A stretch of DNA of 18,107 bases, taken from Bacillota bacterium (lineage in GTDB: Bacteria; Bacillota; Clostridia; Acetivibrionales; JAEXSP01). Shown here piece after piece: positions 6,941 through 15,230 of the stretch. A program made the position numbers and the translations under genes. Numbering within the stretch: position 1 is the first letter of the stretch; every line of letters begins with the position of its first letter. The stretch spans positions 1 through 18,107 of the forward strand of contig JAEXSP010000043.1 in the NCBI GenBank assembly GCA_023453795.1. Reading direction: 5' to 3'. The notes under the pieces were generated by a model. It did no database searches. It worked only from the letters and a program-made list of their open reading frames with translations, and had not been told where the DNA came from.

Positions 6941-9676
6941 TTATGTGTTTGCTCCGCAGCACTTCTTATACTTCTTGCCGCTGCCGCACGGACAAGCATC
7001 ATTTCGGCCTACCTTGTCGCTTTTCACTACTGGCTTTTTAGCTTCTTCGCCATGGCTTGCAACAACAGGCTCCGCTACCTTTTCACGTTGAGGAGCATTT
7101 TCACGGTCGATATGAGTGTTCATGATCATTCTTATTGAGTCCTCCTGTATGTTCTTGATCATTTCCTCGAACATCTCAAAACCTTCAAACTTGTATTCAA
7201 TTACAGGATCGCGCTGTCCGTAAGCCCTCAGGTATACCCCGTGCTTAAGCTGTTCCATGGCATCTATATGATCCATCCATTTCTGGTCAACAACCCTGAG
7301 CAAGACCACCCTTTCAACCTCACGCATAAGCTCGGAGCCAAATTCATTTTCCTTCGCATCATATGCTTTGTTGGCATGCTCAAGAATTATTTCTTTTAGA
7401 TCTTCCTTATCAATAGTAGGATCCTCTCGTGCCTCATCCAAAGCACCCTTCGGAAGAAAGATTCCTTCAGCGTAGCTGATCATTCCGTCCCAATCCCAGA
7501 AATCAGGATGCGGGCTCTCATGACAGAACATGGCAGTAATGCTGTCTGTCAAGCCCTCAATCATTTTTATAAACGAATCCTTTAAGTTTTCACCGTTAAG
7601 AACCTGACTTCTCTGAGCATAAATGATTTCTCTCTGCTTATTCATGACATCGTCAAACTGGAGCACATTTTTACGTATCGAAAAGTTCTTTCCTTCTACT
7701 CTTCTCTGTGCACTTTCTATAGCATTGGAAAGCATTCTGTGTTCTATCGGCTGATCTTCCTCCAGCTTCAATGCATTAACAATACCTGTAAGCCTATCCG
7801 ATCCGAAAAGCCTCATCAGGTCATCCTCGAGCGAGATGTAAAACCTTGAAATACCAGGGTCCCCCTGACGCCCTGCACGTCCGCGCAGCTGATTGTCTAT
7901 ACGTCTTGATTCATGCCTTTCGGTACCCATTATATAAAGTCCGCCTAATTCAGTTACCTTGTCGCGCTCTGCATTTGTTATCTTTTTAAACCCATCCTGC
8001 AGCTGGCGGAATTTATTTCTTGCCTCTATAATTAATTCATCGTCAGTCTCGTTAAATCCTGTGGACTGGCTAATAAGCTCCTCCGGATACCCCTGCTTCC
8101 TCATTTCCTGTTTAGCCATATATTCAGGATTACCGCCCAGCATAATGTCAGTACCACGGCCAGCCATGTTTGTAGCGATCGTAACTGCTCCAAGCTTGCC
8201 TGCCTGAGCAATTATCTCAGCTTCCTTGTCATGGAACTTGGCATTCAGAACCTGATGCGGCACACCCTTCCTTTTAAGCATTGAACTTAAAAGCTCTGAC
8301 TTTTCAATTGAGATCGTACCGACGAGTACCGGTTGTCCTCTCTTATTGCATTCTGCTATTTCATTTATTATTGCTCTAAACTTTCCAACTTCATTTTTAT
8401 ATACGCTGTCAGGCTTATCCTGCCTTACCATTGGCATATTTGTCGGGATAACGATAACATCCAGCTTATAAATTGTCTGAAATTCCTGTTCTTCTGTTTG
8501 TGCTGTACCTGTCATACCTGCAAGCTTTTTATACATCCTGAAGTAGTTCTGGAATGTAATGGTGGCAAGGGTTTTACTTTCTCTCTCAACCTTCACTCCC
8601 TCTTTTGCCTCAATAGCCTGATGAAGTCCGTCGCTGTATCTGCGTCCAAACATCATACGTCCGGTGAATTCATCAACTATGATTATTTCTCCGTCTTTTA
8701 TTACATAATCCTTATCTCTTTTCATCAAACCATGAGCCTTGAGTGCCTGGTTTACATGATGCAGAATAGTCATATTGTCAGGATCCGAAAGGTTGCCGAT
8801 TCCAAAAAACTGTTCGGCCTTCTTTACGCCGATAGCTGTCAAAACGGCTGTATGCGCCTTTTCATCAACAATATAATCTTCCTCTACTTCATCATGGTGC
8901 TGCTTATCATCGGTTTGTGTAAATACTTTGACCTTCAGCTTGCCGACAAAAGAATTTGCCCTCTTGTACATGTCGGTAGACTTGTCCCCGGCACCTGATA
9001 TTATAAGAGGAGTTCTGGCTTCATCAACAAGGATACTGTCAACTTCGTCGACTATGGCATAATGCAGATCTCTCTGAACCTTTTCCTCTTTATAGATGAC
9101 CATATTGTCCCTGAGATAGTCAAAACCCAGTTCATTATTCGTCCCGTAGGTAATATCGCAATTGTATGCTTCTCTTCTCTCTTCGTTATCCATGTCATGC
9201 ACTATCAGTCCGACAGACAGTCCAAGGAAGGAATACACCTTGCCCATCCATTCACTGTCACGGCGTGCCAAGTAATCATTCACCGTCACGACATGAACGC
9301 CCTTGCCTTCAAGCGCATTCAAATACACAGGCAAGGTTGCAACCAAGGTTTTACCTTCACCTGTTTTCATCTCTGAAATTCTTCCCTGATGGAGTACGAT
9401 ACCTCCAATGAGCTGTACCGTAAAATGTCTCATTCCTAAAACACGTTTTGAAGCCTCTCTCATTACAGCAAAAGCTTCCGGCAGAATATCATTGACTGTC
9501 TCGCCTTCCTCAAGCCTTTTTTTCAATTCCGGAGTCTTAGCCTTAAGTTCAGCATCACTCAATGCCTGCATGCTAGATTCAAGTTCTTCTATCTCCTCCA
9601 CTATGGGCATAATTCTTTTTAATTCCCTGTCACTGTAGCTTCCTATTATCTTTTCAATTATTTTAACAACTCCCAT
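6941..9676 (-). CDS. secA: Preprotein translocase ATPase SecA
   Basis: The motor ATPase that drives unfolded secretory proteins through the SecYEG channel at the cytoplasmic membrane. The 911-residue protein is complete. It has Walker A GEGKT (106-110), the DEVD helicase motif (210-213), the preprotein cross-linking region, the second ATPase domain with RGRAGRQGDPG, and the helical scaffold. The C-terminus is the zinc tail CPCGSGKKYKKCC, with Cys895, 897, 906 and 907. It is longer than Bacillus subtilis SecA (841), as is common in Clostridia. ATG at 9676 has GGAGG 9 nt upstream, located inside the end of the upstream DUF5317 gene; the two genes overlap by 19 bp, suggesting translational coupling. 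The usual neighbour prfB is not seen. Confidence 0.98.
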   Translation of the reverse strand: MGVVKIIEKIIGSYSDRELKRIMPIVEEIEELESSMQALSDAELKAKTPELKKRLEEGETVNDILPEAFAVMREASKRVLGMRHFTVQLIGGIVLHQGRISEMKTGEGKTLVATLPVYLNALEGKGVHVVTVNDYLARRDSEWMGKVYSFLGLSVGLIVHDMDNEERREAYNCDITYGTNNELGFDYLRDNMVIYKEEKVQRDLHYAIVDEVDSILVDEARTPLIISGAGDKSTDMYKRANSFVGKLKVKVFTQTDDKQHHDEVEEDYIVDEKAHTAVLTAIGVKKAEQFFGIGNLSDPDNMTILHHVNQALKAHGLMKRDKDYVIKDGEIIIVDEFTGRMMFGRRYSDGLHQAIEAKEGVKVERESKTLATITFQNYFRMYKKLAGMTGTAQTEEQEFQTIYKLDVIVIPTNMPMVRQDKPDSVYKNEVGKFRAIINEIAECNKRGQPVLVGTISIEKSELLSSMLKRKGVPHQVLNAKFHDKEAEIIAQAGKLGAVTIATNMAGRGTDIMLGGNPEYMAKQEMRKQGYPEELISQSTGFNETDDELIIEARNKFRQLQDGFKKITNAERDKVTELGGLYIMGTERHESRRIDNQLRGRAGRQGDPGISRFYISLEDDLMRLFGSDRLTGIVNALKLEEDQPIEHRMLSNAIESAQRRVEGKNFSIRKNVLQFDDVMNKQREIIYAQRSQVLNGENLKDSFIKMIEGLTDSITAMFCHESPHPDFWDWDGMISYAEGIFLPKGALDEAREDPTIDKEDLKEIILEHANKAYDAKENEFGSELMREVERVVLLRVVDQKWMDHIDAMEQLKHGVYLRAYGQRDPVIEYKFEGFEMFEEMIKNIQEDSIRMIMNTHIDRENAPQREKVAEPVVASHGEEAKKPVVKSDKVGRNDACPCGSGKKYKKCCGANT

Positions 9677-10236
9677 ATATTTAAGCCTCCAATCTTTTTT
9701 CCTATAACCAATTCCACTGTCAGTACGAATAATCCTAAAGCAATGACAATATCCCCAACGCTGATGATATCCATCCCGTAGCTCAGAAAATACGGAGGGT
9801 GGATTATGTCTGCCAGAAAAGGCAGCTTTATCTTGTCTGCATTGCTAAAAATATTGTGTTTTATATCAATATCATCCAAACTCTGTATTAAACCCGACTT
9901 TTTAATAACCTCTATGCTGACAGGCATTTTACCTCCATTTAGCATAATAACCAAAAAGTTTAAAAAATATCCAACTGCTATAATGCATACTCCCAAACGG
10001 TTCCTATTGAACCAAAAGCCAGCTGCCAGCAGCAACAGCATAACAACTTGAAATGCCATCGTTACAACTGTATTGAACCTTATTTCCCTGCTTGCAATTT
10101 GAACAGCCGCAGTTATACAGAATGCGCTTAAAATCAGCCAAACCTTATTAAGCCTTATATTGAATAAGTTTGACAATTTGCCTTTTGCCAGCATTCCAAC
10201 AACAAGTCCCATAATAACAGCCAGTGCATATGACAT
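9658..10236 (-). CDS. DUF5317 family membrane protein
   Basis: A 192-residue protein with about five hydrophobic segments (roughly 4-16, 30-48, 57-76, 82-99 and 160-178). It carries the family-typical NGGKMPV (100-106) followed by DIIHPPYF (143-150) and a GD pair (161-162) before the last segment. The domain is named but has no known function. Conserved polar motifs between helices suggest a ligand or partner at the membrane, which is inference. ATG follows GGGAGGG by 6 nt. Its 3' end overlaps secA by 19 bp, so its level is tied to secA. Confidence 0.85.
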   Translation of the reverse strand: MSYALAVIMGLVVGMLAKGKLSNLFNIRLNKVWLILSAFCITAAVQIASREIRFNTVVTMAFQVVMLLLLAAGFWFNRNRLGVCIIAVGYFLNFLVIMLNGGKMPVSIEVIKKSGLIQSLDDIDIKHNIFSNADKIKLPFLADIIHPPYFLSYGMDIISVGDIVIALGLFVLTVELVIGKKIGGLNIWELLK

Positions 10237-10298
10237 ATATTACCCTCCCTGAAAATGGGGTATGGTTAATCATAGGCTACTATACCGCAACTGCCAAA

Positions 10299-10700
10299 TT
10301 ATAATATATTATTGCTGCCAACCGGAGGAGACAATCCCGAATTGGAAAAAGACATGACGTTTTCAGTCCAAATTTCAGGCTGAAGTCCGGCTAAATCTGA
10401 AGAATGCAGCAAGTATTCATTACCTGCTGTCTCATAGTAAATCAGACAGGAATTATTGTATTTAAGCTTTTCTTTTGTATTATGAGTTAGTATAAAAGCA
10501 TTGCTTGAAGAAGCGTTACCTAATAAAGCCCGCCCGTTTGAATCGGACTGCTCTCTGCATGCAGATGCATTCAATTCTGCGAGTATGCTTACTTCATTGG
10601 CAGAACCGATGCAAAAAGCTGCATAGTTTGCCGGAAGAGCACAAATACCCTCCGAAGTAACCGCCGATAAAATTAAAAGACTTATAAACAGCTTCTTAAA
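10299..10700 (-). CDS. Small secreted protein of unknown function
   Basis: Not recognised. The 134-residue product (ATG at 10703) starts with a classical signal peptide: MFKK, then the hydrophobic core LFISLLILSAV, then a polar region and a likely signal peptidase I site near residues 20-26. There is no lipobox. The mature part of about 110 residues is rich in Asn, Ser and Ala, has three Cys (one of them near the cleavage region), and ends in a Gly/Pro/Ser/Asn-rich tail. The ribosome site AAGGG is only 4 nt from the ATG, so translation may be modest. It sits between the yerC-like gene (43 bp upstream) and DUF5317 (62 bp downstream) and is probably cotranscribed. The coding boundaries are 10299-10703; the last three bases of that range are the start codon. 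Confidence 0.6.
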   Translation of the reverse strand, partial: FKKLFISLLILSAVTSEGICALPANYAAFCIGSANEVSILAELNASACREQSDSNGRALLGNASSSNAFILTHNTKEKLKYNNSCLIYYETAGNEYLLHSSDLAGLQPEIWTENVMSFSNSGLSPPVGSNNIL

Positions 10701-10723
10701 CATGGTACCCTTTCTATATAACC

Positions 10724-10740
10724 TTGCTGATATTCAGCAA
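10724..10740. other. Short perfect hairpin between yerC-like and secreted-protein genes
   Basis: TTGCTGA and TCAGCAA form a 7-bp stem with a 3-nt loop in the 43-bp gap. It has no T tract on the minus strand, so it is unlikely to be a full terminator. It may stabilise or process the operon message. Confidence 0.4.
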
Positions 10741-10746
10741 ACGCAA

Positions 10747-11043
10747 CTAATCTTCAGGCTTTTGCAGCCGTTCAAGGATCATATTGTACCCATCTGCCCC
10801 ATATATAAGACATCGGTTCACCCTGCTTATAGTAGCAGTACTTGCACCTGTTTTTTCGCTTATATCAGTGTAAGTTTTCTTTTCCTTCAGCATTTTTGCA
10901 ACCTCAAGCCTTTGAGCCAAAGCCTTGATTTCAGAAACAGTGCAGATATCTTCAAAAAAATTATAGCATTCATTGCTGTCTCTTAAAAGCAGAATAGCCT
11001 CAAAAAGCTTATCGGTCAATTCATCCTTAATCTTGGAATTCAA
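10747..11043 (-). CDS. YerC/YecD family TrpR-like DNA-binding protein
   Basis: A 98-residue regulator of the TrpR repressor superfamily. It is a helical protein with the helix-turn-helix at about residues 57-79 (TYTDISEKTGASTATISRVNRCL contains the turn and recognition helix). This length and sequence are typical for the YerC group, whose target genes are poorly defined. The start is TTG at 11043: two in-frame TGA codons lie directly upstream, GGAG is 10 nt before it, and the nearby ATG is out of frame. It heads the unit leading to secA. Confidence 0.9.
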   Translation of the reverse strand: MNSKIKDELTDKLFEAILLLRDSNECYNFFEDICTVSEIKALAQRLEVAKMLKEKKTYTDISEKTGASTATISRVNRCLIYGADGYNMILERLQKPED

Positions 11044-11428
11044 GCTTCATCAACTCCGATATTCTTAAAGCCATGTTAATTAAGGCTTCTATTTTAACAT
11101 TGCACGTTTCTGTTTTCTAAATGAATACATTTGTTTCATATCTTATGCAAGTGCATCCTATAACAATAACATTATCAGCTTTTGACGAAACAGTCAAGTT
11201 TGCATAAAAAGCATCACCGCAACCATCTGTTTACTTAATTACTCTTCTGCGATGCATGTAAGCATATTGTTGCATTGCAGCTATTTTTTTGTCGTTTAAT
11301 GCCTTATATTAGTAAATTGTTCCATGTTTGCAGATATTATGCTATATTTGACTAGTAAAACTGAATTTACTCCCCTATATTCCCGTGATTTCCGCCCCAT
11401 CAATGGATTCACGGGATTTTTCTATTCT
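11044..11428. other. Non-coding gap with overlapping promoter-like elements
   Basis: This 385-bp AT-rich stretch holds no credible gene. Rightward, TTGACG (11182-11187) and TAAAAA (11205-11210) are 17 bp apart. Leftward, TTGACT (11192-11197) faces GATAAT or TAATGT (within 11169-11176, spacing 15 or 17). The two -35 boxes form the inverted repeat TTGAC-N6-GTCAA. The leftward one could drive the yerC-secA unit. The rightward one would give an RNA of about 200 nt ending at the terminator at 11381-11421. All of this is motif matching without alignment support. Confidence 0.3.
11381..11421 (+). terminator. Intrinsic terminator pointing right, with no plus-strand gene before it
   Basis: The stem TCCCGTGA (11381-11388) pairs with TCACGGGA (11409-11416), with an additional TCC/GGA pairing inside, and is followed by TTTTT. 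The T tract is on the plus strand. On the minus strand, where the GH52 gene ends 8 bp away, only a hairpin without T tract is formed; it may still protect that transcript's 3' end. Confidence 0.6.
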
Positions 11429-13516
11429 TTAGAATTTATTTTCCATCCATAAAATACTTGTTACCAGACGAGGGTACAACCTGCTTCCCAGATCTTTTCC
11501 GTCTTCACTGTCCACCTGATCTACAGCACATGCCTCACCACAGCCTGCCTGCCATTTAGCATGTACTTCATCCCACTTTTCAGACTCAAGATCCATATGT
11601 ATTTGAAGGATATTTTCCGATATAAACTGATTTAAGAAGATCTTACTCATCCAGGTATTCCTGCTTGTAGAGGACAGCTTCCAACCGCCTGAAACGCTAT
11701 CAATGCATATACCCGGCTTAAGAACACCCCCGAGGTGACTTTTAAGAGTCTTCAAAAGCTTTCCATACCTGCCTTCCATGCTGACAGCATTGTAGTCATT
11801 TATAATGTATGGATAAACAAGTCCTTCTATAGCAGGTATTATCCTTGAATTGTTATTGTTTTCAAATACAGCAGGGATATAGCTTTCTGCTTCATCAAAG
11901 CGGCTGTGTAAGCTTTCAGCAATAAGAATAGCCCTATCCTGAGCTTTCTGCCAGTATTCTGCCATTTTGAGTTTGGCAAAGCAGTTTTCGAGGCAAACCA
12001 ATGCAGCCCATGTCTTTACAGCTATATAAAGGTTGTTTCGCGCTTGACCCAAGCTTTCATCCAAACTGTCGTAAGTCGTTATTTCATAACCCTTTCCACA
12101 GCGTATACTATCCGAATCCATTATGCCGTCATTGTTAAGATCCCTTGCAGCTATTGATTCAAAGCACTCGGAAAATGTTTTCCTGTATTTTGCCATCCAT
12201 TCAAAGTCGCCGCTTTTATATATATATACTGCTGAAGTTAAAATCCAATTAAGAAGCTCCTCATATGTCATGAAGCTGAAGCAACCGGCTGTATTCTCTC
12301 TTTCATACGCTGAACTGCCGGGCCTGGAAAACATATTAGCCTGACCCATGTCATGTGTGAATGATATTCCGCCGGGGTAAACGCCTCCATTGACATCTCT
12401 GTTTTTTTCATAATATGAATACCTGTCTGCAAATAATTCAAGCGTATTTTTTACTGTCCATGGATGATACTTCATTTCCCAAAAAATGTGATCTATTGTC
12501 AGATCAAGGGTATTGATCATTCTGTACTCTCCCTCATTGACAATCCATAAAGGACAGGAACTGCCGTCAATCATCAGTTGAGTGTTTGCCAGGTAACTGC
12601 GGGTTGCTTGGGAAACAAGAAATCTTCTATGTTCATTCAATCTGCTATCAAGCAGCTCATTATCCCTTTTAGCCGCAAGTTTTAAGTAGTAATCCTTATT
12701 GCTGAGCGCAAAATCAAGAACATCTTCTATGTTTTTATAATGAAGTGTATATGCATATCTCGAATCTATTCCGCTTGTAATAAGTCCATCCTGAAACACT
12801 GCAAGCGTAAAAGTGAACGTTCTTTTTGTGTGCGCCGGAACTTCCATGGTCAGTATGACTTCATCACCTAACCTGTTCTTCTCGGTTTTCTCTGCTGCAA
12901 TTTGATCAGTCAGGTTCCATCCAATGCTTTCTTCAATTCCTTCCTCCCTCTGGCATGCAAATGCCATGCGCCTGTCCAGAGCCCCTCCAAGCATTTTGGG
13001 GACTTCATCAGAAACAAGTCTTCCCATTCCGTTCATTCCAAAAACGATCTTGGCATTGGTATCGGAATTAGAATTATCGAGTGTCAGTTGTGCAAAAATT
13101 GCCGGAATAAGAGATAATTTGAGATTACTATTATTCTTTTTGTCCATTGGATCCGGTACCTCTCCAAATGGAGTAATAAGCTTGAATTCAATGTCCCCGG
13201 CCTTCCATAAATCGGTTGCCCACCTGAGATCTCTTGTAATATCCTTTTCCGAAAAGAATTTTATTAAAGGATTGTCTGCCTTCGCCTCTTCATCTCTACT
13301 AAGACCGAAGACTGCATTCCTGTCAAATTTTTTATCAACAACAAAAGGGAGAAGCATTAGTTCTTGTTTTTCCCGGATGTATCCGATATAAACGCTGTTT
13401 TCAGGCGATCTTACATCGTTAAGTATAAATCCGCCGCCCTTTCCGGCCCTGCCCAGAACGAAACTCGAATATGTACCAAATGCGCTATGATGAGAATTAA
13501 AAGATACCTGATCCAT
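11429..13516 (-). CDS. Glycoside hydrolase family 52 beta-xylosidase
   Basis: It removes xylose from the non-reducing ends of xylo-oligosaccharides by a retaining mechanism. The 695-residue protein aligns from memory along its whole length with Geobacillus stearothermophilus XynB2 (NAHHSPVG..., SGISFTHDMG, GCFS.MT, SKIIPAIEGL). The XynB2 nucleophile Glu335 corresponds to Glu328 in WIVNEGEYRM, and the acid/base Asp495 to Asp483 in TTYDSLDESLGQARNN; both are intact. There is no signal peptide, so it acts in the cytoplasm on imported oligosaccharides. ATG at 13516 has GGGGG 8 nt upstream. No sugar transporter, xylanase or regulator is adjacent, so it stands alone between housekeeping genes and an M48 protease. 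GH52 is a small family. Confidence 0.95.
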   Translation of the reverse strand: MDQVSFNSHHSAFGTYSSFVLGRAGKGGGFILNDVRSPENSVYIGYIREKQELMLLPFVVDKKFDRNAVFGLSRDEEAKADNPLIKFFSEKDITRDLRWATDLWKAGDIEFKLITPFGEVPDPMDKKNNSNLKLSLIPAIFAQLTLDNSNSDTNAKIVFGMNGMGRLVSDEVPKMLGGALDRRMAFACQREEGIEESIGWNLTDQIAAEKTEKNRLGDEVILTMEVPAHTKRTFTFTLAVFQDGLITSGIDSRYAYTLHYKNIEDVLDFALSNKDYYLKLAAKRDNELLDSRLNEHRRFLVSQATRSYLANTQLMIDGSSCPLWIVNEGEYRMINTLDLTIDHIFWEMKYHPWTVKNTLELFADRYSYYEKNRDVNGGVYPGGISFTHDMGQANMFSRPGSSAYERENTAGCFSFMTYEELLNWILTSAVYIYKSGDFEWMAKYRKTFSECFESIAARDLNNDGIMDSDSIRCGKGYEITTYDSLDESLGQARNNLYIAVKTWAALVCLENCFAKLKMAEYWQKAQDRAILIAESLHSRFDEAESYIPAVFENNNNSRIIPAIEGLVYPYIINDYNAVSMEGRYGKLLKTLKSHLGGVLKPGICIDSVSGGWKLSSTSRNTWMSKIFLNQFISENILQIHMDLESEKWDEVHAKWQAGCGEACAVDQVDSEDGKDLGSRLYPRLVTSILWMENKF

Positions 13517-13587
13517 AGATGTTTCCCCCGTAATAATGAAATTCCCTCACAAAAATTGTATTATTATTCCTATATTGAATCATAAAT

Positions 13588-13616
13588 ATTATATACTCAT
13601 GGGAAATAAAATTAAA
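13588..13616 (-). promoter_or_regulatory. Possible promoter of the GH52 gene
   Basis: A perfect -10 TATAAT (minus strand, 13588-13593) lies about 70 bp before the start codon. At 17 bp spacing the -35 is the poor match TTTAAT, which suggests dependence on an activator or low basal use. I saw no catabolite-response element in the gap. Confidence 0.4.
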
Positions 13617-13654
13617 GTATTTTTGCGTTTGTATCCTCAAGAATTGCTCCGTAA

Positions 13655-13684
13655 ATCAAAACAAGAGAGCCCAGACAGGCTCCC
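13655..13684 (-). terminator. Terminator-like hairpin after the M48 protease gene
   Basis: GGGAGCC pairs with GGCTCTC (minus strand, 13678-13684 with 13665-13671, one G-T pair, 6-nt loop), followed by TTGTTTTG. It lies about 105 bp past the M48 stop and before the GH52 promoter, in the 273-bp gap 13517-13789, which otherwise shows no gene. Confidence 0.5.
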
Positions 13685-13789
13685 CGGAGGATTTGGAAGA
13701 TTAGAGTGCAAAAATCTTATTACATAATATGCATAATGCTGCGAAAATGTTCTTACATACTATGTTTTAAAATTATTTAAAATCGGCAC

Positions 13790-15091
13790 TTAACCTTGAT
13801 AACTTCTGCATATACTTGACAGCTTGAAGTTTATTTCTGATCTTAATGTTTTTAATTCCTCTTCAATCTCTTTCATCTCCATATCGTCTAACTTAACAGT
13901 CTTATTGTTGAAATATTCACGCATCAACCGGATCCTGTAAACCGTAGGAGGATGTGATGCATCTATGGAACTTAACAACTCAGTATCCAGCCTTTCTACT
14001 CTTTGCAGTTCCCTTTCCGGAATAGAGCTGAGCCTGTTTTTAAAGTCTGCAATCAGATCTTTTGAGTAACCGTATCGAGTAAGATCTGACATGATTGACC
14101 AGAAGGAATCACCAAAATGAATTTTTTTATGTAGTGTTATCATAGCTTCTGTCCCAGCAGCTTTGGATGCCAAAAAGTCAGCCAAGTATTCAGCCCGTTG
14201 GTTGTCTCTCCATATTAAGGCTGCAAGCAAAAACCATATTCCCTCCACATATTTCCATAGGAGCCATCTTAGTGGAAACATTATCATAAGAACAGGATAG
14301 AATATTGCAATAAAACCGACTTCAGCAATTTTATTAGAAGGACCTAAAATTTTTTGCCAATTAATAAGCAGTCTATAAGCGCCTCCTACAAATCTTCCTC
14401 TTGTTATGTCGGAGTTGGCTCCATGTGCAACTTCGTGGGAAAGTAAAGCTACTCTCTCATCATTACTTAAGATGTAGAATAACGGAAGCCCTATTGTAAT
14501 TATTCTTTCACCCTTAATAAAAGTCTGGTAATAGGATGCGTTAAATGATTCGTCAATACAGATTCTGTCAATATGTTTTGTTCCCATATTGTCTGCAATC
14601 TTGTCAAGAAGTTTATAGAGATTAGGATACTCATCTCTTTTGACAGGATAATTCTCATATTTTTTATATTTTGGTATTATCACGTAAGCCATTATAAGGC
14701 AGAGCAGTCCTAATATGACAAATACCGCTTCAACGATATCTTTAATGAATACCGTTCCCCTAAGAAACAAAAAAATTCCGGCGATAACAAGAGTAAGAAA
14801 CAAAATAAGATTAGTAAGGTATATAAAGCCAACGAGTGCATAAGCCAATGGTCTTGCGGGTGTACTGTATTTTTCTTTCAGATCTTTTTTAAGAAGGGAA
14901 TCCAACAGCTTTTTACTGAACTTTTTACCAAGGTATCTATAAATTCTGAATGATAGGTCTTTATTGCTTTCTTCACCATATGGATTCAGGTTCCAGCCGC
15001 ATTTATCGCACCATGTGGTGTATCCCGGATTCACAGGAATACTTGCACCGCACTCACAGCAGGTCGTTGTAGAATTGTTTGGATTAGCCAT
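13790..15091 (-). CDS. M48 family membrane metalloprotease with N-terminal zinc ribbon
   Basis: A zinc-dependent integral-membrane peptidase of the HtpX/Ste24 superfamily, probably acting in membrane-protein quality control. The 433-residue protein begins with a zinc ribbon (CxC/CxxC pairs, Cys12, 14, 28 and 31). Then come a basic region, two membrane segments (about 82-112 and 118-140), and the catalytic HEVAH (219-223). Further hydrophobic segments (about 255-295) precede the third-ligand motif AEYLAD (Glu301). The C-terminus has a helical, charged tail. The start ATG at 15091 has GGGAG 7 nt upstream; an upstream in-frame TTG at 15139 has no ribosome site and overlaps a TTGAAA box. The zinc ribbon is an extra relative to typical HtpX. 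It is divergent from the membrane-protein gene at 15231. Confidence 0.92.
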   Translation of the reverse strand: MANPNNSTTTCCECGASIPVNPGYTTWCDKCGWNLNPYGEESNKDLSFRIYRYLGKKFSKKLLDSLLKKDLKEKYSTPARPLAYALVGFIYLTNLILFLTLVIAGIFLFLRGTVFIKDIVEAVFVILGLLCLIMAYVIIPKYKKYENYPVKRDEYPNLYKLLDKIADNMGTKHIDRICIDESFNASYYQTFIKGERIITIGLPLFYILSNDERVALLSHEVAHGANSDITRGRFVGGAYRLLINWQKILGPSNKIAEVGFIAIFYPVLMIMFPLRWLLWKYVEGIWFLLAALIWRDNQRAEYLADFLASKAAGTEAMITLHKKIHFGDSFWSIMSDLTRYGYSKDLIADFKNRLSSIPERELQRVERLDTELLSSIDASHPPTVYRIRLMREYFNNKTVKLDDMEMKEIEEELKTLRSEINFKLSSICRSYQG

Positions 15092-15230
15092 TCCATTTCT
15101 CCCTTTAAAATATTTATAGGCCTTACGAATCAGTTTCAATAAGGATAATTAATTATTGTAAACTTATAGTTTTTATAATACCATAAAATCAGATAAATTA
15201 AATTAAATATTATCAGGATTGGGAAAAATT

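Noticed and set aside
8333..8998. A 221-codon plus-strand ORF inside secA
   Set aside because: It lies opposite intact, conserved secA, has odd composition rich in Cys, Tyr and Phe, and has no ribosome site of note; it is a shadow frame.
10299..10703. SecM-like arrest peptide as a firm call
   Set aside because: Position is suggestive, but no arrest motif is recognisable and the downstream gene is DUF5317, not secA directly.
12924..13391. A 155-codon plus-strand ORF inside the GH52 gene
   Set aside because: It lies opposite a full-length conserved enzyme and has low-complexity Ser-rich sequence typical of antisense frames.
13685..13789. AT-rich near-palindrome around ATGCAT as an operator or attachment site
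   Set aside because: The symmetry breaks after four bases on each side and no duplicate copy was seen.
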